Positions 1 to 6,001 are shown, counted from the first letter of the stretch. The stretch: DNA of 20,320 nt from a virus (IMGVR_UViG_3300037193_002544:1-20320), one strand, 5' to 3'. Translations and numbers: made by a program. Notes: generated from the sequence alone by a model not told the origin.

Positions 1-1
1 C

Positions 2-121
2 CGCCTCAACGCCCTCCACGCCGAACTCGTCACCGAGACGATGAAGCACGCCTGGGCCAAGGTGTACGCGAAGGACCCCGACGCCCCTCCGGCCGGGTTC
101 GAGCCCGGGGGCTACCTCTGA
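2..121 (+). CDS. C-terminal end of an unidentified phage protein (partial)
   Basis: An open frame enters from the left edge and ends at TGA 119-121; 39 residues are visible (RLNALHAELVTETMKHAWAK..., ending PGGYL). The stop overlaps the ATG of the next gene by one base (TGATG), a translational-coupling arrangement repeated throughout this operon. The visible part is mildly charged with no membrane segment. It is too short to identify a family; the gene start lies outside the window. Confidence 0.6.
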   Translation, partial: RLNALHAELVTETMKHAWAKVYAKDPDAPPAGFEPGGYL

Positions 122-303
122 TGGCGATCGAACTTCAGCAGATCCTGCTGACCCTCCTGTTCGCGTTCGGCTTCGGCATGCTCAACGTCTGGATCCGGCG
201 CCCCGGCAACTGGCTCGACACGTCGGTCAAACTGGTCGCCTTCATCATGATGCTGGCCAGCCTCGGCTTCGCGGTCTACCTCGGGCTGAGGTGGATGTGG
301 TGA
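121..303 (+). CDS. Small two-helix membrane protein, unknown function
   Basis: Sixty residues, most of them hydrophobic. Two membrane segments are visible: about residues 8-25 (ILLTLLFAFGFGMLNVWI) and 36-56 (VKLVAFIMMLASLGFAVYL), joined by a short RRPGNW-containing loop. The ATG overlaps the stop of the preceding gene, and its own TGA overlaps the likely GTG start of the next gene, so it is a real operon member. I do not recognise a family. Small membrane proteins of this kind are common among phage early genes. It is not near the lysis genes, so I do not call it a holin. Confidence 0.6.
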   Translation: MAIELQQILLTLLFAFGFGMLNVWIRRPGNWLDTSVKLVAFIMMLASLGFAVYLGLRWMW

Positions 304-611
304 CGACCAAGGACCCGACCCCGAGGCAGATCATCACCTGCCCGATGCGCGAGAACGACGCTGGCGCCGCGACCGTAGGGGAGTACCTCGTGACCCTCCT
401 GCGCGTCCTTTGGCAGGAGGAGCAGGGCTTCAGCGGCAAGCGCCCCTTCGGCAACTCCTCGTGGCAGTGGGAGGTCTACGAGTCCCTCGGCGACGCCGGG
501 CTGATCGAGGTCACCTACGACGAGTGGGAGGAGCCGAACTTGGCCGATCGGCGCGCGGTCGACCGTCTGATCGACAAGGCGATCTCGCTCATTCCGGAGT
601 TGTGGCGATGA
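300..611 (+). CDS. Conserved-looking hypothetical protein, 103 aa
   Basis: I place the start at GTG 300, which gives a GTGA overlap with the preceding stop and puts the AGGTGG motif at 288-293 six bases upstream. ATG 291, which is in frame, has no comparable ribosome site. The product is soluble, acidic and Trp-rich (GEYLVTLLRVLWQEEQGF, NSSWQWEVYES, DEWEEPNL) and probably mainly helical. There are no cysteine clusters or nucleotide-binding motifs. The stop TGA 609-611 overlaps the ATG of the next micro-ORF as ATGA. Function unknown; the neighbouring genes point to DNA metabolism or host takeover. Confidence 0.65.
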   Translation: MTTKDPTPRQIITCPMRENDAGAATVGEYLVTLLRVLWQEEQGFSGKRPFGNSSWQWEVYESLGDAGLIEVTYDEWEEPNLADRRAVDRLIDKAISLIPELWR

Positions 612-697
612 TCGTCCTGGCCTGCGCTCTCATCGGGCTGGCCGGGTGCGCCATCGGCGCGTTCGCCCCGATGCCCTGGGTGGATGGGGTGTACTGA
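608..697 (+). CDS. 29-aa hydrophobic micro-ORF
   Basis: The ATG at 608 overlaps the previous stop as ATGA, and the TGA at 695-697 overlaps the ATG of the exonuclease gene (TGATG). It therefore fills an otherwise unexplained gap in a fully coupled operon. The peptide is one hydrophobic helix (MIVLACALIGLAGCAIGAFA) followed by PMPWVDGVY. LAGC resembles a lipobox, but there is no positively charged N-region, so lipidation is uncertain. It could be a true micro-protein or only a coupling leader for the gene after it. Confidence 0.5.
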   Translation: MIVLACALIGLAGCAIGAFAPMPWVDGVY

Positions 698-1758
698 TGA
701 CCGAACTCGACCACCCGGTTGAGGAACTCTTCTTCGACATCAAGATCGGCCCGGAGCGCGACCGCTACGACCGGCCGAAGTTGATCCCCCGAGGCGGCAC
801 CGAGGAGGACCGGCGGCCCTACACCCGCATGTCCTCCCTGGCCGACGTCCTGGAGAACCACTCGGCGTTCTCGAAGTGGGAGAAGCGGGCCATGGCGAAG
901 GGGATCGCCGATCACCTCGACCTGGCCCGCCTGATCGCCGCCGAGTCCTACACCCCCGGCTTCACCCGGGACAAGGACCACCTCAAAGCGAATCAGGCGG
1001 CCGGGGCTCGCATCGACAAGGTGATCGAGCGCGCTATGGACCGGGCTCTCCTCGACGAGAAGGCCGACTACGGTACGGCGATCCACTCCCGGACCGAGCC
1101 CGGCAACACGGGCGTCGATCTCGACGACAGGCAGCGCGAAGAGGTCGAGTCCTTCGGCGAGATGCTGACCGAGACCGGCATCAAGTTGCTGGCCACCGAG
1201 ATGTTCGTCGCCAACGACTTGATCAACGCCGCCGGGACGTTCGACCACCTGGCGTACGTCCCGCGTTACGGCATCTGCTGCACCGACAAGAAGACGTCGA
1301 GCAAGCCGTCGAGCACGTACGACGTCCAGTTGGGTGGCTACATCCACGGCGACATCTACGACTGCGAGGACGACTCTCGGATGACCCTGGAGGAGTATGT
1401 CGAGTCGCTGGGCTGGGACCCGGGCCTGATCAACCGGGCCGACGGGTTCCTGTTCTACATCAAGAACGGCAAGACCCAGGTGCGCCACCTCAACCTGCAC
1501 CAGGGCTGGGAGGACGCCCAGTTGGCCGCGCAGATCCACGGCGGCCACCGCAAGAAGGGCGTCGCCAAGGATCTGACGAAGCAACTCGCCGAGGGCGTCG
1601 TCATGGACCGGGCTGACCTGATGACCTACATCACCGACGCGACCAGGCCGGAGCACCTCCTGGAACTCTGGGGCAATTACCGCTTCCGGGCCATCTGGAC
1701 CGAGGCCCACACCGAGGCCGCCAAGATCAAGCAGGAGGAACTCAATGGTAACAATTGA
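697..1758 (+). CDS. Cas4/RecB-like PD-(D/E)XK exonuclease
   Basis: The start is ATG 697 (MTELDHPVEE...), coupled to the preceding stop; the frame is also open upstream but lacks that signal. The 353-residue product shows the order of motifs in the phage 'Cas4 family exonuclease': a histidine motif (YGTAIHSRTE, H130), E168, AAGTFD (D183), DKKT (D197/K199) and YDVQLGGY (Q211, Y215). These fit the metal-binding and catalytic residues of the PD-(D/E)XK fold. The four-cysteine Fe-S site of CRISPR Cas4 is not evident (only C194, C195 and C223 stand out). The likely role is DNA end resection in phage recombination or replication, consistent with the ssDNA-binding-like gene downstream. It is not part of a CRISPR system. 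Confidence 0.82.
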   Translation: MTELDHPVEELFFDIKIGPERDRYDRPKLIPRGGTEEDRRPYTRMSSLADVLENHSAFSKWEKRAMAKGIADHLDLARLIAAESYTPGFTRDKDHLKANQAAGARIDKVIERAMDRALLDEKADYGTAIHSRTEPGNTGVDLDDRQREEVESFGEMLTETGIKLLATEMFVANDLINAAGTFDHLAYVPRYGICCTDKKTSSKPSSTYDVQLGGYIHGDIYDCEDDSRMTLEEYVESLGWDPGLINRADGFLFYIKNGKTQVRHLNLHQGWEDAQLAAQIHGGHRKKGVAKDLTKQLAEGVVMDRADLMTYITDATRPEHLLELWGNYRFRAIWTEAHTEAAKIKQEELNGNN

Positions 1759-1972
1759 ACCCGAGCCGCTCGACGCCGCCATCCTGGCCCACTTCAACAT
1801 GAAGGTCGACGATCTCATCGACCAGGTTTTCGAGGGGATCCAGGACTACAAGGACCGGCACCCCGAGATCACCGACGACATCGCCAAGCAGGTCCTGGAG
1901 ACCCGGGCCTGCGACATGGCCGAGGGGTACGTCAACTGGATCGAGGAAGGCGATGATGAGTGGAATGGCTGA
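1745..1972 (+). CDS. Hypothetical acidic protein, 75 aa
   Basis: ATG 1745 has a strong AGGAGG ribosome site at 1733-1738 (six-base spacing) and lies inside the 3' end of the exonuclease gene, overlapping it by 14 bases. The 75-residue product is helical and acidic (MKVDDLIDQVFEGIQDYKDR..., ending EEGDDEWNG). No motif is recognised. Close coupling to the exonuclease suggests a shared role in DNA metabolism, but this is inference. Confidence 0.65.
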   Translation: MVTIEPEPLDAAILAHFNMKVDDLIDQVFEGIQDYKDRHPEITDDIAKQVLETRACDMAEGYVNWIEEGDDEWNG

Positions 1973-2189
1973 CCAGGAGAAGGGCCTCGACATCTCGTGG
2001 AAGCACACGAAGAACCGGCGCCAGATCACCATCGTCAACGGCGACGCCCGGATCTCGATCTCCCACACCAAGGACATGAAGGGAGCCGCCGACCTGACGT
2101 TCCTCACGAACGTCCTGCCCTCGGTGCTGAACTTCATCACCGCCAAGATCAACGAACAGGAGAGTTCTGAGGATGACATCGAGCGCTGA
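1956..2189 (+). CDS. Hypothetical protein, about 77 aa
   Basis: Starts are possible at ATG 1953, 1956 and 1965; GAGGAAGG at 1943-1950 is best spaced for 1956. The gene overlaps the end of the previous one. The sequence (DISWKHTKNRRQITIVNGDA...) suggests a small beta-rich N-terminal half and a helical C-terminal half ending ESSEDDIER. No family is recognised. It is the last gene before a structured 157-base gap. Confidence 0.6.
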   Translation: MSGMADQEKGLDISWKHTKNRRQITIVNGDARISISHTKDMKGAADLTFLTNVLPSVLNFITAKINEQESSEDDIER

Positions 2190-2218
2190 CATGATCCGGG
2201 GGGATTGGAAGTAGCGAC

Positions 2219-2263
2219 ACGCTATCGCCCGGTACCGAGTCCGTCGGTGCCGGGCGGTAGTGT
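2219..2263 (+). terminator. 20-bp GC-rich hairpin upstream of the ssDNA-binding-like gene
   Basis: Bases 2219-2238 pair with 2244-2263 around a five-base loop (gtccg). Read as plus-strand RNA, the stem is continuous over 20 pairs, counting three G-U wobbles. It is followed by TCTTCC, a weak pyrimidine tract. It could be a terminator for the upstream operon or a stabilising structure in the leader of the next gene. Confidence 0.6.
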
Positions 2264-2267
2264 TCTT

Positions 2268-2296
2268 CCTGCCGGTCACGCGGAGTGGCCGGAAGG
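2268..2296 (+). promoter_or_regulatory. Second leader hairpin
   Basis: CCGGTCAC (2272-2279) pairs with GTGGCCGG (2285-2292) around gcgga, with three further pairs (2268-2270 with 2294-2296) after one mismatch. It lies five bases after the 20-bp hairpin, so the leader of the ssDNA-binding-like gene carries tandem structures. Its role is unknown. Confidence 0.4.
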
Positions 2297-2330
2297 TCCG
2301 GGAGGGCCAGATCGTCCCCCCGAAAAATGA

Positions 2331-2346
2331 TTGCCTAGGAGGCAAA
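2331..2346 (+). promoter_or_regulatory. Ribosome site held in a small hairpin
   Basis: TTGCCT (2331-2336) is the perfect reverse complement of AGGCAA (2340-2345), leaving a three-base AGG loop. The AGGAGG Shine-Dalgarno (2337-2342) is half in the loop and half in the stem, four bases before ATG 2347. The structure could throttle translation and be opened or bound by a regulator. Confidence 0.5.
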
Positions 2347-3075
2347 ATGACCGACGACGACTTCTTCGACATTGGCGGCGGTACCTCGGCGCCTTCCGCG
2401 AAGTTGAAGGACCTGAACGACTCCGTAGTGGGTGTCGTTGCGGAGACCTTCAAGAAGGAGTTCACCAAGTTCGGGGAGAAGACCCCGCAGGTGATCACCG
2501 ACCCGAAGACGGGCCAGCCCCGGAACCGGATCCAGATGGTGGTGATCCTCGACACCGACCTGCGCAACTGGCAGGGCGTCTCGAAGATCCCGGTGGTCGA
2601 CCCGGACAACCCGAACTCGCCGCAGAAGCCCCCCACCGAGGACGACGGCAAGCGCGCCGTCTACATCCCCGAGATGGTCAAGGGCGCTGGCTCCACCGGC
2701 TTCATCTTCGCAGTCGCCACCGCGATGCGCGATGCTGGCATCAAGGGCGGGCTTCCGGCCGGGACGAAGTTCTTCGCCCGGATCGCCGACCTCAAGGACG
2801 TGGACAAGGGCAACCCCCTGAAGGTCTACGAGGTCAAGGTCAAGGCTCCCGAGGTCGGCGCCGACGTGTTCGGCGATGCCCAGGCGGCTGCGGCCCCTCC
2901 GGCACCGGCTCAGCAGGGGGGATTCCCCGACCAGGCTGCCGCCGCCGCTGCCGCCGCTCCGGCCCAGGCCCCTGCCCCCGCGCAGACGGTCACGGACCCC
3001 TGGAGCAACGAGCAGGTTCCGAGCCCGGCACCGGCCGCTCCGGCTCCGGCGTCCACCCCGGTCCCGCCGTTCTGA
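2347..3075 (+). CDS. Single-stranded DNA-binding-like protein
   Basis: The start is ATG 2347, directly after AGGAGG; 242 residues. Residues 1-180 resemble actinophage ssDNA-binding proteins: DDDFFDIGGG at the N terminus, a beta-rich region with IQMVVILDTDLRNW, then DDGKRAVYIPEMV and an AMRDAGIKGGLPAGTKF stretch. The last 60 or so residues are a low-complexity Ala/Pro/Gln linker ending TPVPPF. Cellular SSB proteins have a disordered linker with an acidic tip ending in PPF/IPF; here the PPF is present but the acidic residues are not. It probably coats ssDNA during phage replication or recombination with the upstream exonuclease. The call rests on remembered family features, not on a search. Confidence 0.68.
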   Translation: MTDDDFFDIGGGTSAPSAKLKDLNDSVVGVVAETFKKEFTKFGEKTPQVITDPKTGQPRNRIQMVVILDTDLRNWQGVSKIPVVDPDNPNSPQKPPTEDDGKRAVYIPEMVKGAGSTGFIFAVATAMRDAGIKGGLPAGTKFFARIADLKDVDKGNPLKVYEVKVKAPEVGADVFGDAQAAAAPPAPAQQGGFPDQAAAAAAAAPAQAPAPAQTVTDPWSNEQVPSPAPAAPAPASTPVPPF

Positions 3076-3099
3076 TCGAGCGGTAGGTCCCCCACACAT

Positions 3100-3134
3100 G
3101 AGAACCCCCGGGCCCGCGAGGCTCGGGGGTTCTC
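3100..3134 (+). terminator. Intrinsic-type terminator after the ssDNA-binding-like gene
   Basis: GAGAACCCCCG (3100-3110) pairs perfectly with CGGGGGTTCTC (3124-3134), an 11-bp GC-rich stem with a 13-base loop, starting 25 bases after the stop codon. The trailing sequence (TGCGTTTCAG) is only weakly T-rich, as is common in high-GC actinobacteria. A GTTTACAC site begins 14 bases further on. Confidence 0.7.
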
Positions 3135-3147
3135 TGCGTTTCAGACC

Positions 3148-3155
3148 GTTTACAC
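3148..3155 (+). promoter_or_regulatory. GTTTACAC site 1 (intergenic)
   Basis: CGTTTACACG lies between the terminator at 3100-3134 and ATG 3169, in the sense orientation. It is well placed to control transcription into the genes from 3169 to 4788. Putative repressor/stoperator site. Confidence 0.6.
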
Positions 3156-3168
3156 GACCAGGAGCATC

Positions 3169-3813
3169 ATGACCACCGACAACGAAGAGACCCCCAGCCT
3201 GTACTCCGCCCGTCGCCAACTGGAGGACATGCGGTATCGCTACGGCAAGTCCCGCCCGGCCGCCACGACCCTGCTCCAGCAGTTCAGCCAGATCCTGGAC
3301 ATCGCCGAGGAGACCATGGCCCAGACGATCGAAGCCAAGGAGCGCGAGATCGACATCCGTTACCAGGGACGCCTGGAGCAGGCCACGGCGCAACAGCAGG
3401 CCGCCTGGGCCAGAGTCAACCAGGAGGTTGACAAGGTGGCCGAACTGCAGGAGATCCTCAGGGGCAAACGCTCCCTCCAGGAGGAGCGCGAGCGAGAGGG
3501 CGACGACGTCAAGGTCTCCATCGATCGCGGCGTTGGCGGCTGGACCGTGGCCGACATCGAGGAGATCGCCTATCGCCTTCGAGGCGGGGGCGCTGTCGAT
3601 GACACCCCGGTCCACCTCTCGACCACGCGCGTGGTCAGCCATGTCCCCGACCCGAACGTGGTCACCCTGGGGGGCGGCCAGGAGGTCGAGCGCCCGCACC
3701 CGGCCACGATGGTCGCCGAGGCAGGGCTGCCCTGGCGCAAGCGGGACACCCTCTTCATGGCGATGTTGGCGCTCGGGGCCCTCGTCGGAATCCTCGGATT
3801 GACGGTGTGGTGA
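3169..3813 (+). CDS. Coiled-coil protein with C-terminal membrane anchor
   Basis: ATG 3169 follows AGGAGC (3160-3165). The 214-residue product has a long charged helical region (about residues 10-115, rich in Glu/Gln/Arg, e.g. IEAKEREIDIRYQGRLEQA). A middle segment (residues 120-185) contains DRGVGGWTVADIEEIAYRL. It ends in one hydrophobic segment (about 194-214, TLFMAMLALGALVGILGLTVW) that reaches the last residue, preceded by WRKRD. This is a tail-anchored topology with the bulk in the cytoplasm. No family is recognised. The gene starts a sub-operon after a terminator and is coupled to the next gene. Confidence 0.65.
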   Translation: MTTDNEETPSLYSARRQLEDMRYRYGKSRPAATTLLQQFSQILDIAEETMAQTIEAKEREIDIRYQGRLEQATAQQQAAWARVNQEVDKVAELQEILRGKRSLQEEREREGDDVKVSIDRGVGGWTVADIEEIAYRLRGGGAVDDTPVHLSTTRVVSHVPDPNVVTLGGGQEVERPHPATMVAEAGLPWRKRDTLFMAMLALGALVGILGLTVW

Positions 3814-4145
3814 TGCCCTACCCACGCCACAGCGGAATCACTGTCATCCTCAGGGACCTGCCCAGCCGACGATGGGCCGCCGTCCGGGACGACCCGACCC
3901 CCGAGCGCGAGGCCCTCTGCGACTGGCTCGACTTCCACCGGATCCCGAGATGGATCCTGGACGGCGCCGAGATCATTCGGGACGAGGAGAACCATCGGAT
4001 CGTGATCAAGGGCTGGCTCTCGGAGGAGGACATCAGCACCGCGCTGATCCGGCCCGACGGCACGATCGTGTCCAACACGTACGTCGAGCAAGGGGAGGCT
4101 GGCCCGCTGCCGTTCCCGAAGGAGATCGAGTTCGCAGATGGCTAA
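3813..4145 (+). CDS. Hypothetical protein, 110 aa
   Basis: The start is ATG 3813 (TGATG coupling with the previous stop) or GTG 3810 in the same frame. The product is a small mixed alpha/beta protein with many charged residues (ALCDWLDFHRIPRWILDGAEI, IVIKGWLSEEDIS, LIRPDGTIVSNTYVEQ). I do not recognise it. It overlaps the start of the endonuclease VII gene by eight bases, so the two are probably translated together. Confidence 0.6.
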   Translation: MPYPRHSGITVILRDLPSRRWAAVRDDPTPEREALCDWLDFHRIPRWILDGAEIIRDEENHRIVIKGWLSEEDISTALIRPDGTIVSNTYVEQGEAGPLPFPKEIEFADG

Positions 4146-4788
4146 GGTCAGACCGTGTAAACACGCTGCGGAGGGCTGCCCCTATCCGGCCCACGAGAAG
4201 GTCCAGGACTGTGTCTGGCACTGGCTGTTGCGGCGCCCGGCGTACTCCGGCACCATCATGGCCGACCGGCGGCGCTCGAAGACCCCTGAGCACAAGTACC
4301 GGGCCCGGGTTCCGAAGTCCGAGTGGCCGGAGGGGGAGCGCTGGTGCGCGGGCTGCCAGTCATTCGTGCCGCTGTTCTATTGCCAGGGCTCGCGCTGCAA
4401 GGCGTGCGCCTCGGACGCCGCTCACGCCTCACAGGTCGAGAAGACCTACGAACTGACCGGTGAGGAGTATCGGGCCCTTCTGGAGCGCCAGGGAGGCGTG
4501 TGCGCCATCTGCAAGGGGCGGCCCCAGTCGAAGCGGCTCGCCGTCGACCACGACCACAAGACCGGCGAGGTCCGGGGGCTCCTGTGCTCTCGGTGCAACC
4601 ACGACGGCCTTGGAGCCTTCCATGACAGCGTTCTGCTGCTCTGGCGGGCGGTTGCCTACCTCTTGATGCCCCCGGCGCCGTACGGGCCCGAGGAGCGCAC
4701 CAGGGACGCCCTCCTGGAGCGGCTCGGGGAGGAACTCATGGCTGCCACGAAGGCGCCTCCGCCGACCGACGACCCGCCGCCGTTCTGA
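4138..4788 (+). CDS. Recombination endonuclease VII (HNH/ββα-metal type)
   Basis: 216 residues. The endonuclease VII core is clear: C122-x2-C125 (GGVCAICKGRP), the catalytic/metal segment LAVDHDHKTGEVRGLLC (D137-H138-D139-H140) and C150-x2-C153-N154 (SRCNHDGLGAF). The two cysteine pairs bind the structural zinc and the DHD/N residues form the active site. N-terminal to this are two more possible zinc sites (C7, C14, C25; and C70, C73, C82, C87, C90), so the protein is longer than the minimal domain. The enzyme resolves branched DNA before packaging. The C terminus reads PPPTDDPPPF, like the partner-binding tip of SSB proteins. A GTTTACAC site lies in codons 6-9 on the opposite strand. ATG 4258 is an alternative start that would drop the first zinc motif. 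Confidence 0.88.
   Translation: MAKVRPCKHAAEGCPYPAHEKVQDCVWHWLLRRPAYSGTIMADRRRSKTPEHKYRARVPKSEWPEGERWCAGCQSFVPLFYCQGSRCKACASDAAHASQVEKTYELTGEEYRALLERQGGVCAICKGRPQSKRLAVDHDHKTGEVRGLLCSRCNHDGLGAFHDSVLLLWRAVAYLLMPPAPYGPEERTRDALLERLGEELMAATKAPPPTDDPPPF
4155..4162 (-). promoter_or_regulatory. GTTTACAC site 2 (within endonuclease VII codons 6-9)
   Basis: Read on the minus strand as GTTTACAC followed by GGTC. On the plus strand it encodes part of P-C-K-H. It is near the 5' end of the gene, where a bound protein could block elongation. Confidence 0.55.
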
Positions 4789-4796
4789 GGCACCCA

Positions 4797-4839
4797 AAAG
4801 GCCCCCGCCAAAGACATACGAACTTAGGCGGGGGCCTTT
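4797..4839. terminator. Bidirectional terminator between converging operons
   Basis: AAAGGCCCCCGCC (4797-4809) pairs perfectly with GGCGGGGGCCTTT (4827-4839), a 13-bp stem with a 17-base loop. The A-run before and T-run after allow it to work in both directions. It lies nine bases after the plus-strand endonuclease VII stop and about 50 bases beyond the end of the minus-strand holin gene, exactly at the convergence point. Confidence 0.88.
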
Positions 4840-4877
4840 CAGTACCCAAGGTAGCGAACCGGTGGGATCACTACCGA

Positions 4878-4885
4878 GTGTAAGC
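4878..4885 (-). promoter_or_regulatory. Degenerate GTTTACAC-like site (one mismatch)
   Basis: GTGTAAGC on the plus strand (GCTTACAC on the minus strand) differs from the dispersed octamer by one base. It lies in the short gap between the terminator and the holin stop codon. It may be a decayed or weak site, or chance. Confidence 0.25.
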
Positions 4886-4889
4886 GAAC

Positions 4890-5177
4890 TCAGGCCTCGG
4901 AATGGCCGTCGTACGTGTTGTCGAAAGAGACCTCGTCGGGAAGCGCCTCGGCGCCGCCGAACGAGGGACCCTCGCCCGACGTGAATCTGGCGGAGAGGGC
5001 AGAGGTGAGGACGGACAGGATCGCCATGGACAGCGCGGAGCCGCCGATGACCTTCCAGTCGGCCGTGAGTGCGTCGAACGTCGCCGTCGCACCGATCGCT
5101 ACCAGGGCGCCCTGGACGGCGGACTTGGTAGCCCGCTCCGCCGTGGCTGCCCAGAATTCCTTCGTGAAGATGCTCAT
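4890..5177 (-). CDS. Holin, phage r1t-like
   Basis: The start is ATG 5177 (MSIFTKEFW); 95 residues. The N terminus KEFWAATAERATKSAVQGAL closely follows the r1t holin pattern ('W..D..ERA.KT.AQ'). Two membrane segments follow (about 20-36, and 45-66 with ALSMAILSVLTSAL), separated by a DALTADWK turn. The acidic polar C terminus (SGEGPSFGG..., ending GHSEA) is also typical. Holins permeabilise the inner membrane and set lysis timing. It is the last gene of the minus-strand unit, with its own leaderless-type promoter (TACGAT seven bases before ATG) and no Shine-Dalgarno. Confidence 0.85.
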   Translation of the reverse strand: MSIFTKEFWAATAERATKSAVQGALVAIGATATFDALTADWKVIGGSALSMAILSVLTSALSARFTSGEGPSFGGAEALPDEVSFDNTYDGHSEA

Positions 5178-5190
5178 GACCACTATCGTA
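5178..5190 (-). promoter_or_regulatory. Leaderless-type promoter for the holin gene
   Basis: On the minus strand TACGAT (5190-5185) is followed by AGTGGTC (7 nt) and ATG 5177. No -35 hexamer or Shine-Dalgarno is visible. The palindrome CGCTAGCG (5191-5198) abuts the -10 box. Confidence 0.6.
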
Positions 5191-5192
5191 CG

Positions 5193-5507
5193 CTAGCGGA
5201 ACGGTGGAGGGCTGGGAGCCGGGGGAAGTTTGATGCCCGCGTCGGCCATCTTCTGGATGACTGCCTCGTCCCAGGCGATGTGCAGTTCCCATGCTCGCCG
5301 CTGTGCGTCGCGCTCAGCGTTGAAGATCTCGCGCTCGGTCTTCAACTGCCGCTCCAGCGACTCGACGACCCCGGCGGCGGCCCGGGTGATGATCTCGGTG
5401 GCCTCGGCGCCCAACTTCCGCTTCGAGAAGATGCCGTTGACGATGGCGACCAGGATGGCCCCGATACCGCCGCTTGCGAGCGCGGCCACGATGGTCTCAG
5501 TGGTCAT
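5193..5507 (-). CDS. Holin-like protein: one membrane helix plus coiled coil
   Basis: I choose ATG 5507 (MTTETIVAALASGGIGAILV), 104 residues; a longer in-frame start adds only 12 residues without support. One membrane segment (about 6-26) is followed by KRK and a long amphipathic helix rich in Glu/Arg/Ala (about 32-85), then a proline-rich end (LPPAPSPPPFR). This layout fits the second small membrane protein of actinophage lysis cassettes. It overlaps the upstream gene by 11 bases and the two are probably coupled. It might act as a holin partner or antiholin; the sequence does not decide. Confidence 0.6.
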   Translation of the reverse strand: MTTETIVAALASGGIGAILVAIVNGIFSKRKLGAEATEIITRAAAGVVESLERQLKTEREIFNAERDAQRRAWELHIAWDEAVIQKMADAGIKLPPAPSPPPFR

Positions 5508-5988
5508 GACCGGCGTCACCGTCGTTTTCGAGGGCCTCGCCAAAGATCTCCTGCTTGAACTCCTCCTTGGCGGTGTCGATCAACTTCTCGCGATACGCCG
5601 TGTCGATGAGGATTTGCAACTGGACCCAGCGCAGGCCGCAGGCGATCCCCCAGGCGAGGATGATCCCCGCCGACATGTAAGCCCTTTCCCCAGCCAGCCA
5701 GATCAGCATGATCGCGTAGAAGGCGGTGGCCACACACACGGCGACCGATCCGATCTGCTCGATGATGATGCCGTTGATGGTCTGGAGCCACATTCCGATC
5801 AGCGCCGTCGCCGATCCCCCGATGAGGATGGCGCCCCATACGACCACGCCCCAGTGAGGCATGACCGCTTCGAGCGTCCCGGGCTGGGCATCCAGGGCCA
5901 GAGTGATGATCCCCGTGAAGACCGAGAAGGACAGTATGAAGACCGCTCGTGGGTCTGCCGGAAAGCGCGCGGCTGGCTGGAAGATCAT
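5497..5988 (-). CDS. Four-helix membrane protein, probable holin or lysis accessory
   Basis: The start is ATG 5988 (MIFQPAARFPADPRAVF), 163 residues. The frame is open further upstream, but that part crosses a hairpin and lacks start signals. Four membrane segments are visible: about 16-33, 43-68, 74-97 and 101-124. They are followed by an amphipathic tail (EKLIDTAKEEFKQEIFGEAL) ending GDAGHDH. It is the first of three consecutive membrane proteins. It has its own leaderless-type promoter (TATAGT seven bases before ATG) directly after a hairpin and a GTTTACAC site. Confidence 0.62.
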   Translation of the reverse strand: MIFQPAARFPADPRAVFILSFSVFTGIITLALDAQPGTLEAVMPHWGVVVWGAILIGGSATALIGMWLQTINGIIIEQIGSVAVCVATAFYAIMLIWLAGERAYMSAGIILAWGIACGLRWVQLQILIDTAYREKLIDTAKEEFKQEIFGEALENDGDAGHDH

Positions 5989-6001
5989 GATAATCACTAT
6001 A
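5989..6001 (-). promoter_or_regulatory. Leaderless-type promoter for the four-helix membrane protein
   Basis: TATAGT (6001-5996, minus strand) then GATTATC (7 nt) then ATG 5988. TATAGT is the best -10 match of the set. There is no Shine-Dalgarno. Its first base is also the last base of the hairpin at 6001-6030. Confidence 0.65.

Noticed and set aside
697-1758. Cas4 as a sign of a CRISPR-Cas locus
   Set aside because: No repeats with regular spacers and no other cas genes are in the window. Cas4-like exonucleases occur alone in many actinophages.
589-1818. Long minus-strand frame opposite the exonuclease gene
   Set aside because: It is a shadow frame: low-complexity Val/Leu/Gly composition, no start signal, and it lies opposite a gene with recognisable catalytic motifs.
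2173-2214. A 13-codon ORF (MTSSADMIRGDWK) overlapping the end of the 77-aa gene
   Set aside because: Too short, only a partial ribosome signal, and no coupling to the next gene 130 bases away. A leader peptide cannot be excluded but has no positive support.
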